The notes: generated from the sequence alone by a model not told the origin. Positions 1 to 8,934 are shown, counted from the first letter of the stretch. The stretch: DNA of 46,783 nt from Fibrobacter sp. UBA4375 (GCA_002391195.1 DGRZ01000089.1:1-46783), one strand, 5' to 3'. Translations and numbers: made by a program.

Positions 1-2
1 AC

Positions 3-1913
3 GACGGCCAGCGCGGCGGACGCCTGAAGGTCCGAGCCCGCATCGAAAAGCTCGACAACAAGACGCTGGTCATCCGGGAAATTCCCTTCGGCACCACTAC
101 CGATAGCCTCATTGACTCCATCGTGGCGGCCAACGACAAGGGCAAAATCAAGATTAAGCAGATTGTGGACCACACCACCGAAAACGTGGAAATCCAGATC
201 CACCTGCAGGCAGGTTCCGACCCGCAAGTCGTCATCGACGCACTCTACGCATTTACCGACTGCCAGACGACTTTGGCCGCCAACAGCTGCGTGATTATCG
301 ATAAGAAGCCGAAATTCAGCAGCACCACAGAACTCCTGAAGCTCAGCACCGACCACACAGTACACCTGCTGGACTGGGAACTGGACAACGAACTCAAGCA
401 CCTGCAGGATCAGTGGCACATGACGAGCCTCGAGAAGATTTTCATCGAGAAGGAAGTCTACGAGGTCATCAAGAAGGCAAAGACCCACGACGAGATGGTG
501 CAGCTCATCGACGAAGGCCTGAAGCCCTATGTGCGCAAGCTCCGCCGCGAAGTGACCCGCGAAGAAATCCTGAAGCTGGCCGAAATTCCGGTCCGCCGCA
601 TCAGCCGTTTCGACCGCAAAAAAGCCGACGAGTTCCTGGAAGAACTGGACAAGAAGATTGAAGAGGTGAACTACAACAAGGAACACCTCACCGACTACGC
701 CGTGAACTACTTCAAGAATATCCTCAAGAAGTACGGCGAAGGTCGCGACCGCAAGACAGAAATCGGCGAATTTGGCCAGGTGAGCGCCGTGCACGTGGCC
801 CTCGCGAACCAGAAGCTCTACGTGAACCGCAAGGAAGGCTTCCTGGGCACCGGCATGAAGAAGGAAGAATACCTCTTCGACGTGTCCGAATACGACGACC
901 TCATCGTGTTCAAGGCCGACGGCAGCTTCAAGGTGGTGAAGGTTTCCGACAAGGATTTCGTGGGCAAGAACATTGTGCTCGTGGAAAAATTCAACAAGGA
1001 CGACGAGCGCCACATCTACAACGTCATCCACCAGGACGGCAAGGACGGCACCGCCTACATCAAGCGTTTCAACGTGGGCGGCGTGACCCGCGACAAGGAC
1101 TACTACATGGGCAAGAACAAGCCCGGTAGCCGACTCCTGTACATGTCCAGCAACCTGAACGGTGAAGCCGAAGTGGTAGAAGTGACCCTGAAGCCCCGCC
1201 CCCGCACCAAGCTGAACTTCGAAGTGGACTTCAGTTCCATCGAAGTGAAAGGACGCGGCGCCATGGGCAATATCGTCACCAAGTACCCGGTCAAGACAGT
1301 CAAGCGTATCCGTAAGGGTGTCAGCACCCTGGGGGCCCGCGTGCTGTATTTTGACGCCCTCTCCGGACTCATCAGCACCCAGAGAAGGGGCGACCGCATC
1401 GGCGAATTCGGCGAAAAGGACAAGATCCTTATCGTGAAGGAGAACGGTACGGCCCGCGTGCACGACATGGCCGACCCGATTCTCGTGGGGACAGGCATCA
1501 AGTACATCCACAAATATGACCCAACCCAGGTCTTTACCATCCTCTACTTCGAGGGCGGGAACTTCAACTACATGGTGAAGCGCTTCAACCTGGAAGGCTG
1601 CCCCATGACGACGGAATTCAGCCTCATCAGCGACCACAAGGATTCCCAGATGATTGAATTCTTCGCCACAGACGACGCCCGCCAGCTCATGGAATACCAG
1701 GTAGGCCGTGAAGTCCAGAAAGAAGAGCTGGACCTGACGGAAGTGGCTGATGTCAAGAGTTACAAGGCTCTGGGCAGCAAGTTCACCGCCAAGAAGGTGA
1801 AACGCACCAGTCGAATCAGCCCGGCCGACACCTTCGACGACGGCACGGACGATTCTGCCACCGGTACAGAAGTATCCGTCAAGGACGAAGACGACAACGA
1901 CCTGTTTAAATAG
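3..1913 (+). CDS. parC: DNA topoisomerase IV subunit A, C-terminal part (5' end outside window)
   Basis: The open frame enters from the left edge and runs 636 codons to a TAG stop. An internal ATG at 123 is not the real start, because family-like sequence continues upstream of it. The protein would cut and rejoin DNA as part of the ParC2ParE2 complex that unlinks daughter chromosomes. Seen here are the end of the breakage-reunion/coiled-coil part (about the first 240 residues, Lys/Glu-rich) and a C-terminal beta-pinwheel with GyrA-type repeats such as EIGEFGQVSAVHV and GRGAMGNIVTKYPVKTV. There is no QRRGGKG-type gyrase box, which favours topoisomerase IV over gyrase. The tail is acidic and ends DNDLFK. 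The active-site tyrosine lies outside the window. The style resembles the ParC of Bacteroidota-like lineages. The gene converges on pilQ, with a shared hairpin between them. Confidence 0.85.
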   Translation, partial: DGQRGGRLKVRARIEKLDNKTLVIREIPFGTTTDSLIDSIVAANDKGKIKIKQIVDHTTENVEIQIHLQAGSDPQVVIDALYAFTDCQTTLAANSCVIIDKKPKFSSTTELLKLSTDHTVHLLDWELDNELKHLQDQWHMTSLEKIFIEKEVYEVIKKAKTHDEMVQLIDEGLKPYVRKLRREVTREEILKLAEIPVRRISRFDRKKADEFLEELDKKIEEVNYNKEHLTDYAVNYFKNILKKYGEGRDRKTEIGEFGQVSAVHVALANQKLYVNRKEGFLGTGMKKEEYLFDVSEYDDLIVFKADGSFKVVKVSDKDFVGKNIVLVEKFNKDDERHIYNVIHQDGKDGTAYIKRFNVGGVTRDKDYYMGKNKPGSRLLYMSSNLNGEAEVVEVTLKPRPRTKLNFEVDFSSIEVKGRGAMGNIVTKYPVKTVKRIRKGVSTLGARVLYFDALSGLISTQRRGDRIGEFGEKDKILIVKENGTARVHDMADPILVGTGIKYIHKYDPTQVFTILYFEGGNFNYMVKRFNLEGCPMTTEFSLISDHKDSQMIEFFATDDARQLMEYQVGREVQKEELDLTEVADVKSYKALGSKFTAKKVKRTSRISPADTFDDGTDDSATGTEVSVKDEDDNDLFK

Positions 1914-1939
1914 TCACAACAGACAAACTGATATAAATT

Positions 1940-1969
1940 AAAGGCCAGGGATTTTCCTGGCCTTTGTTA
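1940..1969. terminator. Hairpin between convergent parC and pilQ
   Basis: A perfect 10-bp stem (AAAGGCCAGG / CCTGGCCTTT) with a 6-base loop lies 26 bases after the parC stop and 20 bases past the pilQ stop. Short T- or A-rich tracts flank both sides, so it could serve both strands. The U-tract is weak on each strand. Confidence 0.7.
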
Positions 1970-1989
1970 AGTTCTTTTAAATGGGAAAA

Positions 1990-3516
1990 TTACTCCCAAT
2001 CACTATCAGCACTCTTTGATGGAGCTGGTGCTGCCGGAGCCTTGGATGCTGCCGGTTTTTGTGCTTGCTGAGCAGCAGGAGTCTGTTGCTTAGCAGGAGC
2101 AGCTGCGGCCGCAGGCTTCTGTTCCACCTTTTTCGCTTCAGGAACTGGAGCAGGATTTCCTGTCGTTTCAGAGGATGCCTCAGAAATATCCACATTGCCA
2201 ATATAGTTACGAATTATTCGAGGTGTCACAAAAATCACAAGGTCTTTTTTCACTACAGCCTTACGAGAATACTTGAACAAGTTGCCAAACAGCGGAATAT
2301 CCTTCAAGAACGGAATACCACTTTCAGATTCTTGCGTTTCATTACGAGTAAGGCCGCCAATCACCACAGTTTCACCATCTGCTACAACCACCTTAGTCTT
2401 TGCTTCCTGAGTACTAATGACAACTTCACCCTTGGAGTCATAGTCATAAGAGTTATTTTCAGGATGCAAATCCAACAAAATGCGGTTGTCACCGGATACA
2501 TGGGGTGTTACCGTAAGCTTGATACCCGTTTCCACTAACTGTGTAGAGGATTCTCCATCATCATCAATGACACGAATTGAAATTTTATCACCCATAAAGA
2601 CCTGAGCTTCGGTGTTATCAAGAGTGGAAACCTGGGGGCTGGCAAGCACTTCTGTAGAGGCGTCTCCCATCAAATTGGTAATGGCTAATTGCAAATGGTT
2701 GTCCAAAACGCTGGTAGTTATAGACGCAGACGGATTAAGAACTGCAGGAGACACGCCCTTGTTGGGGAAAGATTGGGCGGCAACGCCCATTCGAGGATCT
2801 CCAGCAGCACTTCCCGTGGGCATTTGAGCTTGGCCCGGAGTCAACCCAGTTTTGCCAGCCTGATAAGTCCAGTCTACACCCAGTTCACGGGCGAGTTCAC
2901 TGTTCACCACTACAAGTTTTGCAGTAATCATGATTTGGAGAGTTTCGATATCCAATTCATTCAAGGCGTTCTCCATCTGATTAATTCTTCCATCGGTATC
3001 ATAGACAATGATGGAGTTAGTGCGTTCCACCACGGTAATGCGACCACGATTAGACTTCATGCTTTCGAGCACCTTGACCAGTTCCTCAGCCTTGGCATGA
3101 TGCACCTGGAAATTCTTACGGACCAAAGGAGCATTCTGTTCAGCCTGAGCCTCTTCGTCAGCAATCTTCTTCTGCTTGGCCTGATAGGTACTAGAACGCT
3201 GAATGGTAATGTACTTGTCCTGAATGAGCCAGGTCAGGTCATTAATTTCGCAAATGATATCTAGCGTCTCCTGCCAAGTTTTCTTGGTAATCTTGAGGCT
3301 CATCTTGCCCTTCACATCGGGAGCAAGAAGAATGTCCACACCCGCAGTCACGGAGAGAGAACGGAATACGGCATCGAAGTCCATATCCACAAAGGTAAAG
3401 TTATACAACTTCTTGTTGGGCTCCGAAGGGCCACTCTCCGCAGGCTGCTGGGCAAATGATGCCGTGACACCTACAGCAAGAAGCAGAATGAGAACGATCT
3501 TGGCTATTTTTTTCAC
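1990..3516 (-). CDS. pilQ: Type IV pilus secretin PilQ (short form, no AMIN domain)
   Basis: 508 residues. It forms the outer-membrane ring through which the pilus passes. Signal peptide at 1-22, a short STN/N0-like domain at about 35-105, an N1/NolW-like domain at 130-190 and the secretin core at 195-435. The core holds the family hallmarks VLASPQVSTLDN (291-302), GETVVIGGL (382-390) and IPFLKDIPLFGNLF (401-414). The last 60 residues are an Ala/Pro/Lys/Gln-rich tail, unusual after a secretin core. Proteobacterial PilQ carries N-terminal AMIN domains; none are seen here, but the adjacent PilP-like protein appears to have one. The start is GTG at 3516, inside a GTGA overlap with the upstream stop and preceded by GGGGG. 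Last gene of pilMNOPQ. Confidence 0.9.
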   Translation of the reverse strand: MKKIAKIVLILLLAVGVTASFAQQPAESGPSEPNKKLYNFTFVDMDFDAVFRSLSVTAGVDILLAPDVKGKMSLKITKKTWQETLDIICEINDLTWLIQDKYITIQRSSTYQAKQKKIADEEAQAEQNAPLVRKNFQVHHAKAEELVKVLESMKSNRGRITVVERTNSIIVYDTDGRINQMENALNELDIETLQIMITAKLVVVNSELARELGVDWTYQAGKTGLTPGQAQMPTGSAAGDPRMGVAAQSFPNKGVSPAVLNPSASITTSVLDNHLQLAITNLMGDASTEVLASPQVSTLDNTEAQVFMGDKISIRVIDDDGESSTQLVETGIKLTVTPHVSGDNRILLDLHPENNSYDYDSKGEVVISTQEAKTKVVVADGETVVIGGLTRNETQESESGIPFLKDIPLFGNLFKYSRKAVVKKDLVIFVTPRIIRNYIGNVDISEASSETTGNPAPVPEAKKVEQKPAAAAAPAKQQTPAAQQAQKPAASKAPAAPAPSKSADSDWE

Positions 3517-5441
3517 TTTTTACCCCCATACTTATCGGGAAGACCCATGGAGTAGCGACGGCTCACACCGAATTCTTGAATTAGGAAGAGCACATCTGTT
3601 TCTGTAATTTTCAATACCTTGCCGTTCAAAATCTTATCCCCTTCCTTGAGGGTATAAGAAATAGACGGATTTTTGGCTTCAACCAAAATGGCCATAGGCA
3701 CATCGGATTCCCAAATAATGCCTACCAGTTCCACCTGGTCAATATTAATACCCTCTTCTACCAAGCCCTTCACATCTACAAAGGGATCGCGGCGGCCGAA
3801 AGAGCTATAGGTAACGCGGTCTTCGTACATACCATCCAGCTGACTGGCAATATTGACAGAGCCTTCGGCAAGTTCACCCCTTTCCTTGTCCACTTGTTTG
3901 AGCCTCTCTTGCTGAACTGCAGAAAGCTCATCCTTGTAACTCACTGAACGGCGGTTCACAAAGCCCACACGAGCTCCGCTCTGCACTTTATAATAAAGGC
4001 CAACTAAATCCATATTCACCAAGCGATCACCAAACGAAAGGCGATTAATAATCTGGGAATTTTCATTAGGACCTGCATACATGTCAATTTCGTCATCTAC
4101 CACGATAAGTTCGCGAACCACCGGTTTCAAGTGGAACACTTGAGCCCCCGACACAATTTTCTTGCTTTCCTTATCGTACTTGTTTATAAATGCATCGAAA
4201 TTCTGGCTTGCATCTGCAGCCTTCATCCAATCACGTACAAAAATTCCATCAGGTCTTGCCGACCAGAAAATAAAACCGTCTTTCTTTATGACATTTTCGC
4301 TGGTCTGCAGAACCAAAGCACCATCCTGTACCAAAATTACAGGCCGGAGTCCCACTGGCAACTGAAGTTTCAGGCCATTAGCGCCCCAAGTTGCAGACTT
4401 AACAAGAGATCCCGCACCAATATTAAATACCGGTGATTTCTGCGGGCCCGCAACACCTATCGTTACGACAGATGCCTTATCGGGACCGGAAACATACTTG
4501 ATATCAATAGCATCGTCAGCTACCAAGCGGAACTGTTCCATACCGGAGCCCATAAGAACCGTAAACTCCTTGACTCCAGGCAAGAGCGCGGAAATATTTC
4601 CACCCTCCTTGACAGCCTTATCCAAGTTCTTCTGTTCATCTGCCAATCGTTTGGCTTCTTCGGCAGCTGCTTTCTCGGCAGCCTTCTTCTCCTCGGCTAG
4701 CCGTTTCTTTTCTTCAAGAGCAGCCTTCTCTGCAGTTTTCTTTTCTTCAGCCAAGCGCTTCTTTTCTTCGGCAGCAGCCTTAGCCGCGGCCTTCTTGTCT
4801 TCGAGGGCCTGCTTTTCGGCAGCCTTCTTCGCTTCGGCTAAACGTTTCTTTTCTTCGGCGGCAGCCTTGGCAGCAGCCTTCTTGTCTTCAATAGCCTGCT
4901 TTTCGGCAGCCTTCTTCTCTTCGGCTAAACGTTTTTTCTCTTCGAGAGCGGCCTTTTCTGCAGCTTTCTTTTCTTCAAGAGCTCGTTTGTCAGCTTCTTT
5001 TTTCTTCTGGGCAAAAATTTTGGAAAGAGTCCAGGCCTTACCCTTGTTCCCTTTGAGTTTTAAAAGGAAATTGGAACCTTCCAAGGAAATTTCATTCTTG
5101 TCACCACTCAGGGACGGACCTACATTCATCTCGATTTTCAAGAACTGCATACCACGGTAATTGTCCTTGAAAACCCTCATGGATTTCACCCACTCGGATG
5201 CGCCATCGATATCGTAGTTTCCTTCGCCCAAGGCGAAATCCGTATTGGAAAAACCAACCGTCAGTTTCTTTGCCGCTGCGTCATATTTCTGGAAGAACGT
5301 GGGCAAATCTTCCTCGGATGCAAACAGGAATCCCATTTCGCATTTCTTGGCGTCACAGACAAATTTTACATCCTTAATCTGAGCCGCAGTTGCAGAGGCG
5401 ACAAAGGCAAGGAACAAAAGGACAAATATCTTTTTCATCAT
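3513..5441 (-). CDS. pilP: PilP-like pilus assembly protein with AMIN-like, Lys/Ala-rich and SH3 regions
   Basis: 642 residues, against about 170-180 for typical PilP. The C-terminus (about 548-635) is recognisably PilP: RRDPFVDVKG, then VELVGIIWE and KEGDKILNGKVLKITETDV. PilP links the inner-membrane PilN/PilO complex to the secretin. Before it come a signal peptide (1-20), an AMIN-like beta domain (about 21-130), a very regular Lys/Ala/Glu helix or coiled coil (145-272), a beta-rich region (290-440) and a bacterial SH3-like domain (445-503, with YAGPNENSQIINRLSFGDR). AMIN and SH3b domains commonly bind peptidoglycan, and the long helix could span the periplasm; both are inferences. There is no lipobox cysteine at the signal peptide, unlike many PilP lipoproteins. 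Overlaps pilO by ATGA and pilQ by GTGA. Confidence 0.8.
   Translation of the reverse strand: MMKKIFVLLFLAFVASATAAQIKDVKFVCDAKKCEMGFLFASEEDLPTFFQKYDAAAKKLTVGFSNTDFALGEGNYDIDGASEWVKSMRVFKDNYRGMQFLKIEMNVGPSLSGDKNEISLEGSNFLLKLKGNKGKAWTLSKIFAQKKKEADKRALEEKKAAEKAALEEKKRLAEEKKAAEKQAIEDKKAAAKAAAEEKKRLAEAKKAAEKQALEDKKAAAKAAAEEKKRLAEEKKTAEKAALEEKKRLAEEKKAAEKAAAEEAKRLADEQKNLDKAVKEGGNISALLPGVKEFTVLMGSGMEQFRLVADDAIDIKYVSGPDKASVVTIGVAGPQKSPVFNIGAGSLVKSATWGANGLKLQLPVGLRPVILVQDGALVLQTSENVIKKDGFIFWSARPDGIFVRDWMKAADASQNFDAFINKYDKESKKIVSGAQVFHLKPVVRELIVVDDEIDMYAGPNENSQIINRLSFGDRLVNMDLVGLYYKVQSGARVGFVNRRSVSYKDELSAVQQERLKQVDKERGELAEGSVNIASQLDGMYEDRVTYSSFGRRDPFVDVKGLVEEGINIDQVELVGIIWESDVPMAILVEAKNPSISYTLKEGDKILNGKVLKITETDVLFLIQEFGVSRRYSMGLPDKYGGKK
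4628..5009 (-). repeat. In-gene repeat coding for a Lys/Ala/Glu-rich helix
   Basis: Inside the pilP-like gene, residues 145-272 are built from near-repeats of blocks such as EEKKRLAEEKKAAEKQA and EDKKAAAKAA, with matching DNA-level repetition. A stretch of this composition without breaks is expected to form a single long alpha-helix or coiled coil. The length is likely to vary between strains through slippage (inference). Confidence 0.85.
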
Positions 5442-6037
5442 TTTGCTACCTTCTTGGATGTGTAAGTGGTCAGGTTAAAGGTAACCGACATGGTAATGGG
5501 AGTCCAGCCATGGGTTTCCGCCTTCTGAAGCTCAGCGGCAATGCCGGAGTAGCGGTTAAGGCGCAAGTTAGAAATCGCCGTCGGGTAGTTGAAGTTTGCA
5601 ATTTCGGCAAACAGGTAACCCAACATGTGATAACCGGAATTCACCGCAATGGAATAACGGTTCTCTATGTAGTGTTCCTTTTCGCTACCGCCTTCGGGAT
5701 TGAATCGCTGGATTTGCACACCGGAGCTACGCAGCACAGAGTACAGGTCCTGCAAGCGCAGAGGCACCTTTTCCTCTTCGGGGAACATCTCTTTCAGTTT
5801 TTCAAAATCTTTTTCCGCTTGAACAAGTTGCATTTCAAGTTCGGCGATGCGTTTCTTTTGCGCATTGATTTTGTCCAACTCCGTCTGAGCCGATTGCAAC
5901 TGGTTCTCCAGGTTTGTCCGTTCCTGGACAAAAGGATCCCACATATAGGTATAAACGCAGTAAGCAGCAGCCAATATCAAGACGATTATGGAGATGGCGT
6001 ATATATTTTTCTTGTCTTTCCAATCAATATTACCCAT
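5438..6037 (-). CDS. pilO: Type IV pilus inner-membrane assembly protein PilO
   Basis: 199 residues. One transmembrane helix near the N-terminus (about 13-32, ISIIVLILAAAYCVYTYMW) is followed by a coiled coil (36-85, rich in Glu/Gln/Lys) and a ferredoxin-like C-terminal domain. This is the standard PilO layout. PilO pairs with PilN and contacts PilP in the periplasm, aligning the inner-membrane platform with the secretin. The stop overlaps the next start (ATGA), and the start lies one base after the pilN stop, so translation is probably coupled. The assignment rests on both layout and operon position. Confidence 0.88.
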   Translation of the reverse strand: MGNIDWKDKKNIYAISIIVLILAAAYCVYTYMWDPFVQERTNLENQLQSAQTELDKINAQKKRIAELEMQLVQAEKDFEKLKEMFPEEEKVPLRLQDLYSVLRSSGVQIQRFNPEGGSEKEHYIENRYSIAVNSGYHMLGYLFAEIANFNYPTAISNLRLNRYSGIAAELQKAETHGWTPITMSVTFNLTTYTSKKVAK

Positions 6038-6038
6038 A

Positions 6039-6671
6039 CTACCCCTCCATTCCCAAATCCTGTTTCAGGAGTACCTTGATGGTAAAGGTGTAAACTTCCT
6101 CTCCTTCAACCTTCGAAGTAGAAATATTTACCAGCGAGACCTTTTCAACACTTACCTGCTTTTCCAATTTCACCATATACTCGGCAACCTCAGAGAAATC
6201 AAAGGTTGTACCTCGCATTTCCAAATCATTGTCGCTCAATTGGTTCAAACTAGTAAGCCACATATTAGGCGGCAATACCGACGAAACATTTTCGAACAAA
6301 ATAACCCAACGTTTCTTACTGACCTGAATGGACTTAAGAGCGTTTATCTTTGTATTGATAACACCTTGTTTCTGTTCTAAGTCGCTAATCTTTGTGAGCA
6401 GCGGACGTTCACGTTCCACTTCAGCTTTTACACGACTAAGTTCCTGGTTTAACCCAGAAATCGTCTCTTCCGTAAAAGAGAATAGCATCACCACGCCAAC
6501 AACAACAGCAATAAGCGCTATAGTCGGCCACACCACACGGCGGTCCGTAATCCAGGAAAAATCCTTGACTGGCTTACGGTATTCCCTGGGAAGCAGGTTG
6601 ATGGAAATGCAAAGAGATTTCCTTGTAGCCACGGCGGATTTTTCTTGTTCCTTTTTCTTTTTCGTAGCCAT
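6039..6671 (-). CDS. pilN: Type IV pilus inner-membrane assembly protein PilN
   Basis: 210 residues. The cytoplasmic N-terminus carries the PilM-binding motif INLLPREYR (about 24-32). A transmembrane helix follows (about 49-68), then a coiled coil and a periplasmic ferredoxin-like domain. In known systems the INLLP peptide sits in a groove of the actin-like protein PilM, and the periplasmic part pairs with PilO. Start ATG at 6671 shares one base with the pilM stop (TAATG). Confidence 0.9.
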   Translation of the reverse strand: MATKKKKEQEKSAVATRKSLCISINLLPREYRKPVKDFSWITDRRVVWPTIALIAVVVGVVMLFSFTEETISGLNQELSRVKAEVERERPLLTKISDLEQKQGVINTKINALKSIQVSKKRWVILFENVSSVLPPNMWLTSLNQLSDNDLEMRGTTFDFSEVAEYMVKLEKQVSVEKVSLVNISTSKVEGEEVYTFTIKVLLKQDLGMEG

Positions 6672-7819
6672 TAGAACTTCCTCATCGCAAGGCCCAGTGC
6701 AGGGGCATAGATATTAGAAAGGCTCAACGAGATCCCGTTTGCGCCAAACACCTTGGCATCGCACTCCACATAGCGGAAGGGGTTCACCGTATCGGTCTCG
6801 AGTCCGGTACGCTCAGCTATGTAAGCCTTCATCCCAGGAATAGAGGCCCCACCTCCACCTAAGAAAATTTTTCCAAGGGTCTTTGAATCTTCAGAAGATT
6901 CGAAATATCGGATACCAAACTCAATCTGGGCCATCAGGTCTTCGAAGGCAAGCTTCATGGCTTCTTCTACTTCGGCTTCGGAGAATCCATCCACCACCCC
7001 TAGATCGCCCTTCTCAAAAATTTCGTGACACTTGGCAGCATCAATACCCAAATGAGTTCCCAGCTTGGAAATCACCAAATCCAAGGAACCGCCAGTCATG
7101 GCACGCATGGAGTGGAAGGCTCCGTCTTGCACAAAAGCGATACTCATCTTCTTCTCGCCGATATTCACAATAGCGCAGGTGGTGTTCAAATCTTCTTCGC
7201 TGGCTGTCGCCATATAGGCATTGAGAAGTCCGAAGATATCCACATCAATCGCAGATAGTTTGAGGCCCTTTACCGTAAAGAACTGGGCCCAAGAATCCAA
7301 CAGGGCGTTCTTTGCAGCCACCACGTTTACCTTAACCTCGTCATTTTCACGAGATGCCACTTCGTAGTCGATAACGTTATCTTGGTCATCGAAGGGCGGA
7401 CGGGACTGGGCGGTCTGGAGAATAATGGCAGCCTCATCTCCATTTTTAGGGAGTTTCACGCTCAACCGGTCCACCAGGACGCCTCCGGCGCCAGCGCCGC
7501 AGTTCACAGAAGCCACCAAGTCCGTAGATTCATCCAGAGGATGACGTAACATAAGCTTGGTCATAGCTTCGCTCAAGAGCTCATAGCCGTCTTTTTCTTT
7601 TTTAGCGTTCGAATCTTGGGGTTCGTCACCGCCTTCGCGACGTTGGATTTCACCATTGACAATGGCACCCTCGGGTACCGGTTCAAGGTCGGCATCGACC
7701 ACCACCTTACCACCGCGGCTATTATGATAGACTTTAACATACTTGATGCTGTAATGCCCAACATCAATGCCTACGGTCACGCGTTCACCGCGAATCTTAG
7801 CTAGCAGACTTAAAGCCAA
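6671..7819 (-). CDS. pilM: Type IV pilus actin-like ATPase PilM
   Basis: 382 residues. This is a cytoplasmic actin/FtsA-fold protein that recruits PilN to the pilus platform. The first phosphate loop reads VGIDVGHYSIKYVKV, the later nucleotide-binding block is CAIVNIGEKKMSIAF, and an adenosine motif IFLGGGGASIPGM lies near the end. I place the start at TTG 7819 because GGAG (7825-7828) sits six bases before it. A longer frame opens at TTG 7831, but its first codons are made of that same GGAG. A strong promoter lies just upstream. First gene of pilMNOPQ; no pilin or motor ATPase gene is visible in the window. Confidence 0.9.
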   Translation of the reverse strand: MALSLLAKIRGERVTVGIDVGHYSIKYVKVYHNSRGGKVVVDADLEPVPEGAIVNGEIQRREGGDEPQDSNAKKEKDGYELLSEAMTKLMLRHPLDESTDLVASVNCGAGAGGVLVDRLSVKLPKNGDEAAIILQTAQSRPPFDDQDNVIDYEVASRENDEVKVNVVAAKNALLDSWAQFFTVKGLKLSAIDVDIFGLLNAYMATASEEDLNTTCAIVNIGEKKMSIAFVQDGAFHSMRAMTGGSLDLVISKLGTHLGIDAAKCHEIFEKGDLGVVDGFSEAEVEEAMKLAFEDLMAQIEFGIRYFESSEDSKTLGKIFLGGGGASIPGMKAYIAERTGLETDTVNPFRYVECDAKVFGANGISLSLSNIYAPALGLAMRKF

Positions 7820-7851
7820 AATAAACTCCAATCGGAAACTATACTACCCTA

Positions 7852-7880
7852 ATTCTACCTTTATAAAAGCCAAATGTCAA
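7852..7880 (-). promoter_or_regulatory. Sigma-70-type promoter for pilMNOPQ
   Basis: On the minus strand TTGACA (7880-7875, a perfect -35) is followed by a 17-base spacer and TAGAAT (7857-7852, five of six -10 bases). Predicted transcription start is near 7845, giving a leader of about 25 bases that contains the GGAG site before the TTG start at 7819. It shows that the pilus operon has its own promoter even though the PilZ gene upstream points the same way. Confidence 0.75.
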
Positions 7881-7927
7881 GCAAAAAATTCATCTAAGTC
7901 ATTGAAAATGAACTACTTAGGACTTTT

Positions 7928-8929
7928 TTAGGCCTCTTCGGGGGCCTTTTTTTGTTTGTGGACCTCGAAAATATACTGCAGGACCCTCTCCTGGGTCCAC
8001 CCGAAGGCCCCGAAGAAGGAGGCTGTCAGGAAATAGTAATCCGGAAATTTCGGATTTTTTTGCCCCAAATTGCGCAAAATCTCAATTTCCACATCTTCTT
8101 CACCAAAACTGGGCAACTCGAACTTGATTTTCAAGTGCTGCCCCGAAGAGCAGTCCACTGGGAGCCCAAGAAGGATACCACCCGCAGATAGGTCCAAAAG
8201 CACCCCATTGCTGGTAGAACCATCTTCAAAGGTCGCCACCACCGGGAAATCCACCGGTTCGCGAACCCAACGGCGCAATTGCTTCTTTTCGAGGTTTGTC
8301 GCATGAGATAGCGTAAGGCGGCCCGAATTGAAGGATTTGACCGCAACCTTGGCCGTGTATACGGCATCTTCTGGCCGGGTCCAGCGCAATCGGACATTCC
8401 TGCCCACCAGGGAGCGCCCCGAACCCACAGATTCATCGTATCCGACCACAAGTCCCAGTTCATCCGTTCCAAGAATCGTCGAATGGAACATTCGGGTTCC
8501 GCCGTCCAAAAGAACATCTACACGGTTCGTCTCGTTGTACTGTCTTGTAGAGGTTACTGTAGCAAGATGATTTGCTGCCGTAAAATTCAATTTTCTACGG
8601 AGCCTCGCAATAACCTCAAGCACCTCTTTTTTGACATTTTCTTCGCCCTTGAAATCGTAGTAGTTGGACACCGCCGATTCAAAGAGGGTTGCCGTATTCA
8701 AGATGGCGTCTTTGTTTTCGTACTTCGAAGAACGGACTAGCTTTTCAAGGACCCTGATTTCATCAGGAAGAAGTCCCAACTCCTTAATCTGAGCATCAAA
8801 GAGGGGCGTCCCGAACATGACCTCATGTTCCCTGCGATAGTAACTGCGCTGAATTTCCCACAGGGCCACCAGTGTAAGCACCAGGACCACAATGCCAAAA
8901 ATCCAGAACAACTGCAGGGGTTCAATCAT
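7928..8929 (-). CDS. Membrane-anchored PilZ domain protein (cyclic-di-GMP receptor candidate)
   Basis: 333 residues. One transmembrane helix near the N-terminus (about 6-27), then a charged cytoplasmic helical stretch, a beta-rich domain (about 135-210) resembling the N-domain of YcgR-type proteins, and a PilZ domain (about 215-325). The PilZ cyclic-di-GMP motifs are both present: RRWVRE (RxxxR type, near 222) and DLSAGG (D/NxSxxG, near 246). Such proteins change shape on binding cyclic-di-GMP and act on partners in motility, pili or export. The ATG start at 8929 is 5 bases after the pyrC' stop, with GAGGT in the end of that gene as a possible ribosome site, so it is probably cotranscribed with pyrRBC'. 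The pilus operon begins just downstream, which makes pilus control a reasonable but unproven role. Confidence 0.85.
   Translation of the reverse strand: MIEPLQLFWIFGIVVLVLTLVALWEIQRSYYRREHEVMFGTPLFDAQIKELGLLPDEIRVLEKLVRSSKYENKDAILNTATLFESAVSNYYDFKGEENVKKEVLEVIARLRRKLNFTAANHLATVTSTRQYNETNRVDVLLDGGTRMFHSTILGTDELGLVVGYDESVGSGRSLVGRNVRLRWTRPEDAVYTAKVAVKSFNSGRLTLSHATNLEKKQLRRWVREPVDFPVVATFEDGSTSNGVLLDLSAGGILLGLPVDCSSGQHLKIKFELPSFGEEDVEIEILRNLGQKNPKFPDYYFLTASFFGAFGWTQERVLQYIFEVHKQKKAPEEA
7930..7954 (+). terminator. Plus-strand intrinsic terminator overlapping the end of the PilZ gene
   Basis: AGGCCTC-TTCG-GGGGCCT forms a 7-bp stem (one G-U pair) with a stable UUCG loop, followed by seven T's on the plus strand. 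The left arm includes the last codons of the minus-strand PilZ gene. Read on the minus strand the hairpin is followed by A's, so it is poorly placed to end that gene's transcript. It would instead stop antisense transcription. Confidence 0.6.
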
Positions 8930-8934
8930 TTAGC

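Noticed and set aside
4498..5160. Plus-strand 220-residue open frame rich in Ser/Ala/Phe
   Set aside because: It is the antisense reading of the Lys/Ala repeat in the PilP-like gene; the low complexity keeps the frame open by chance.
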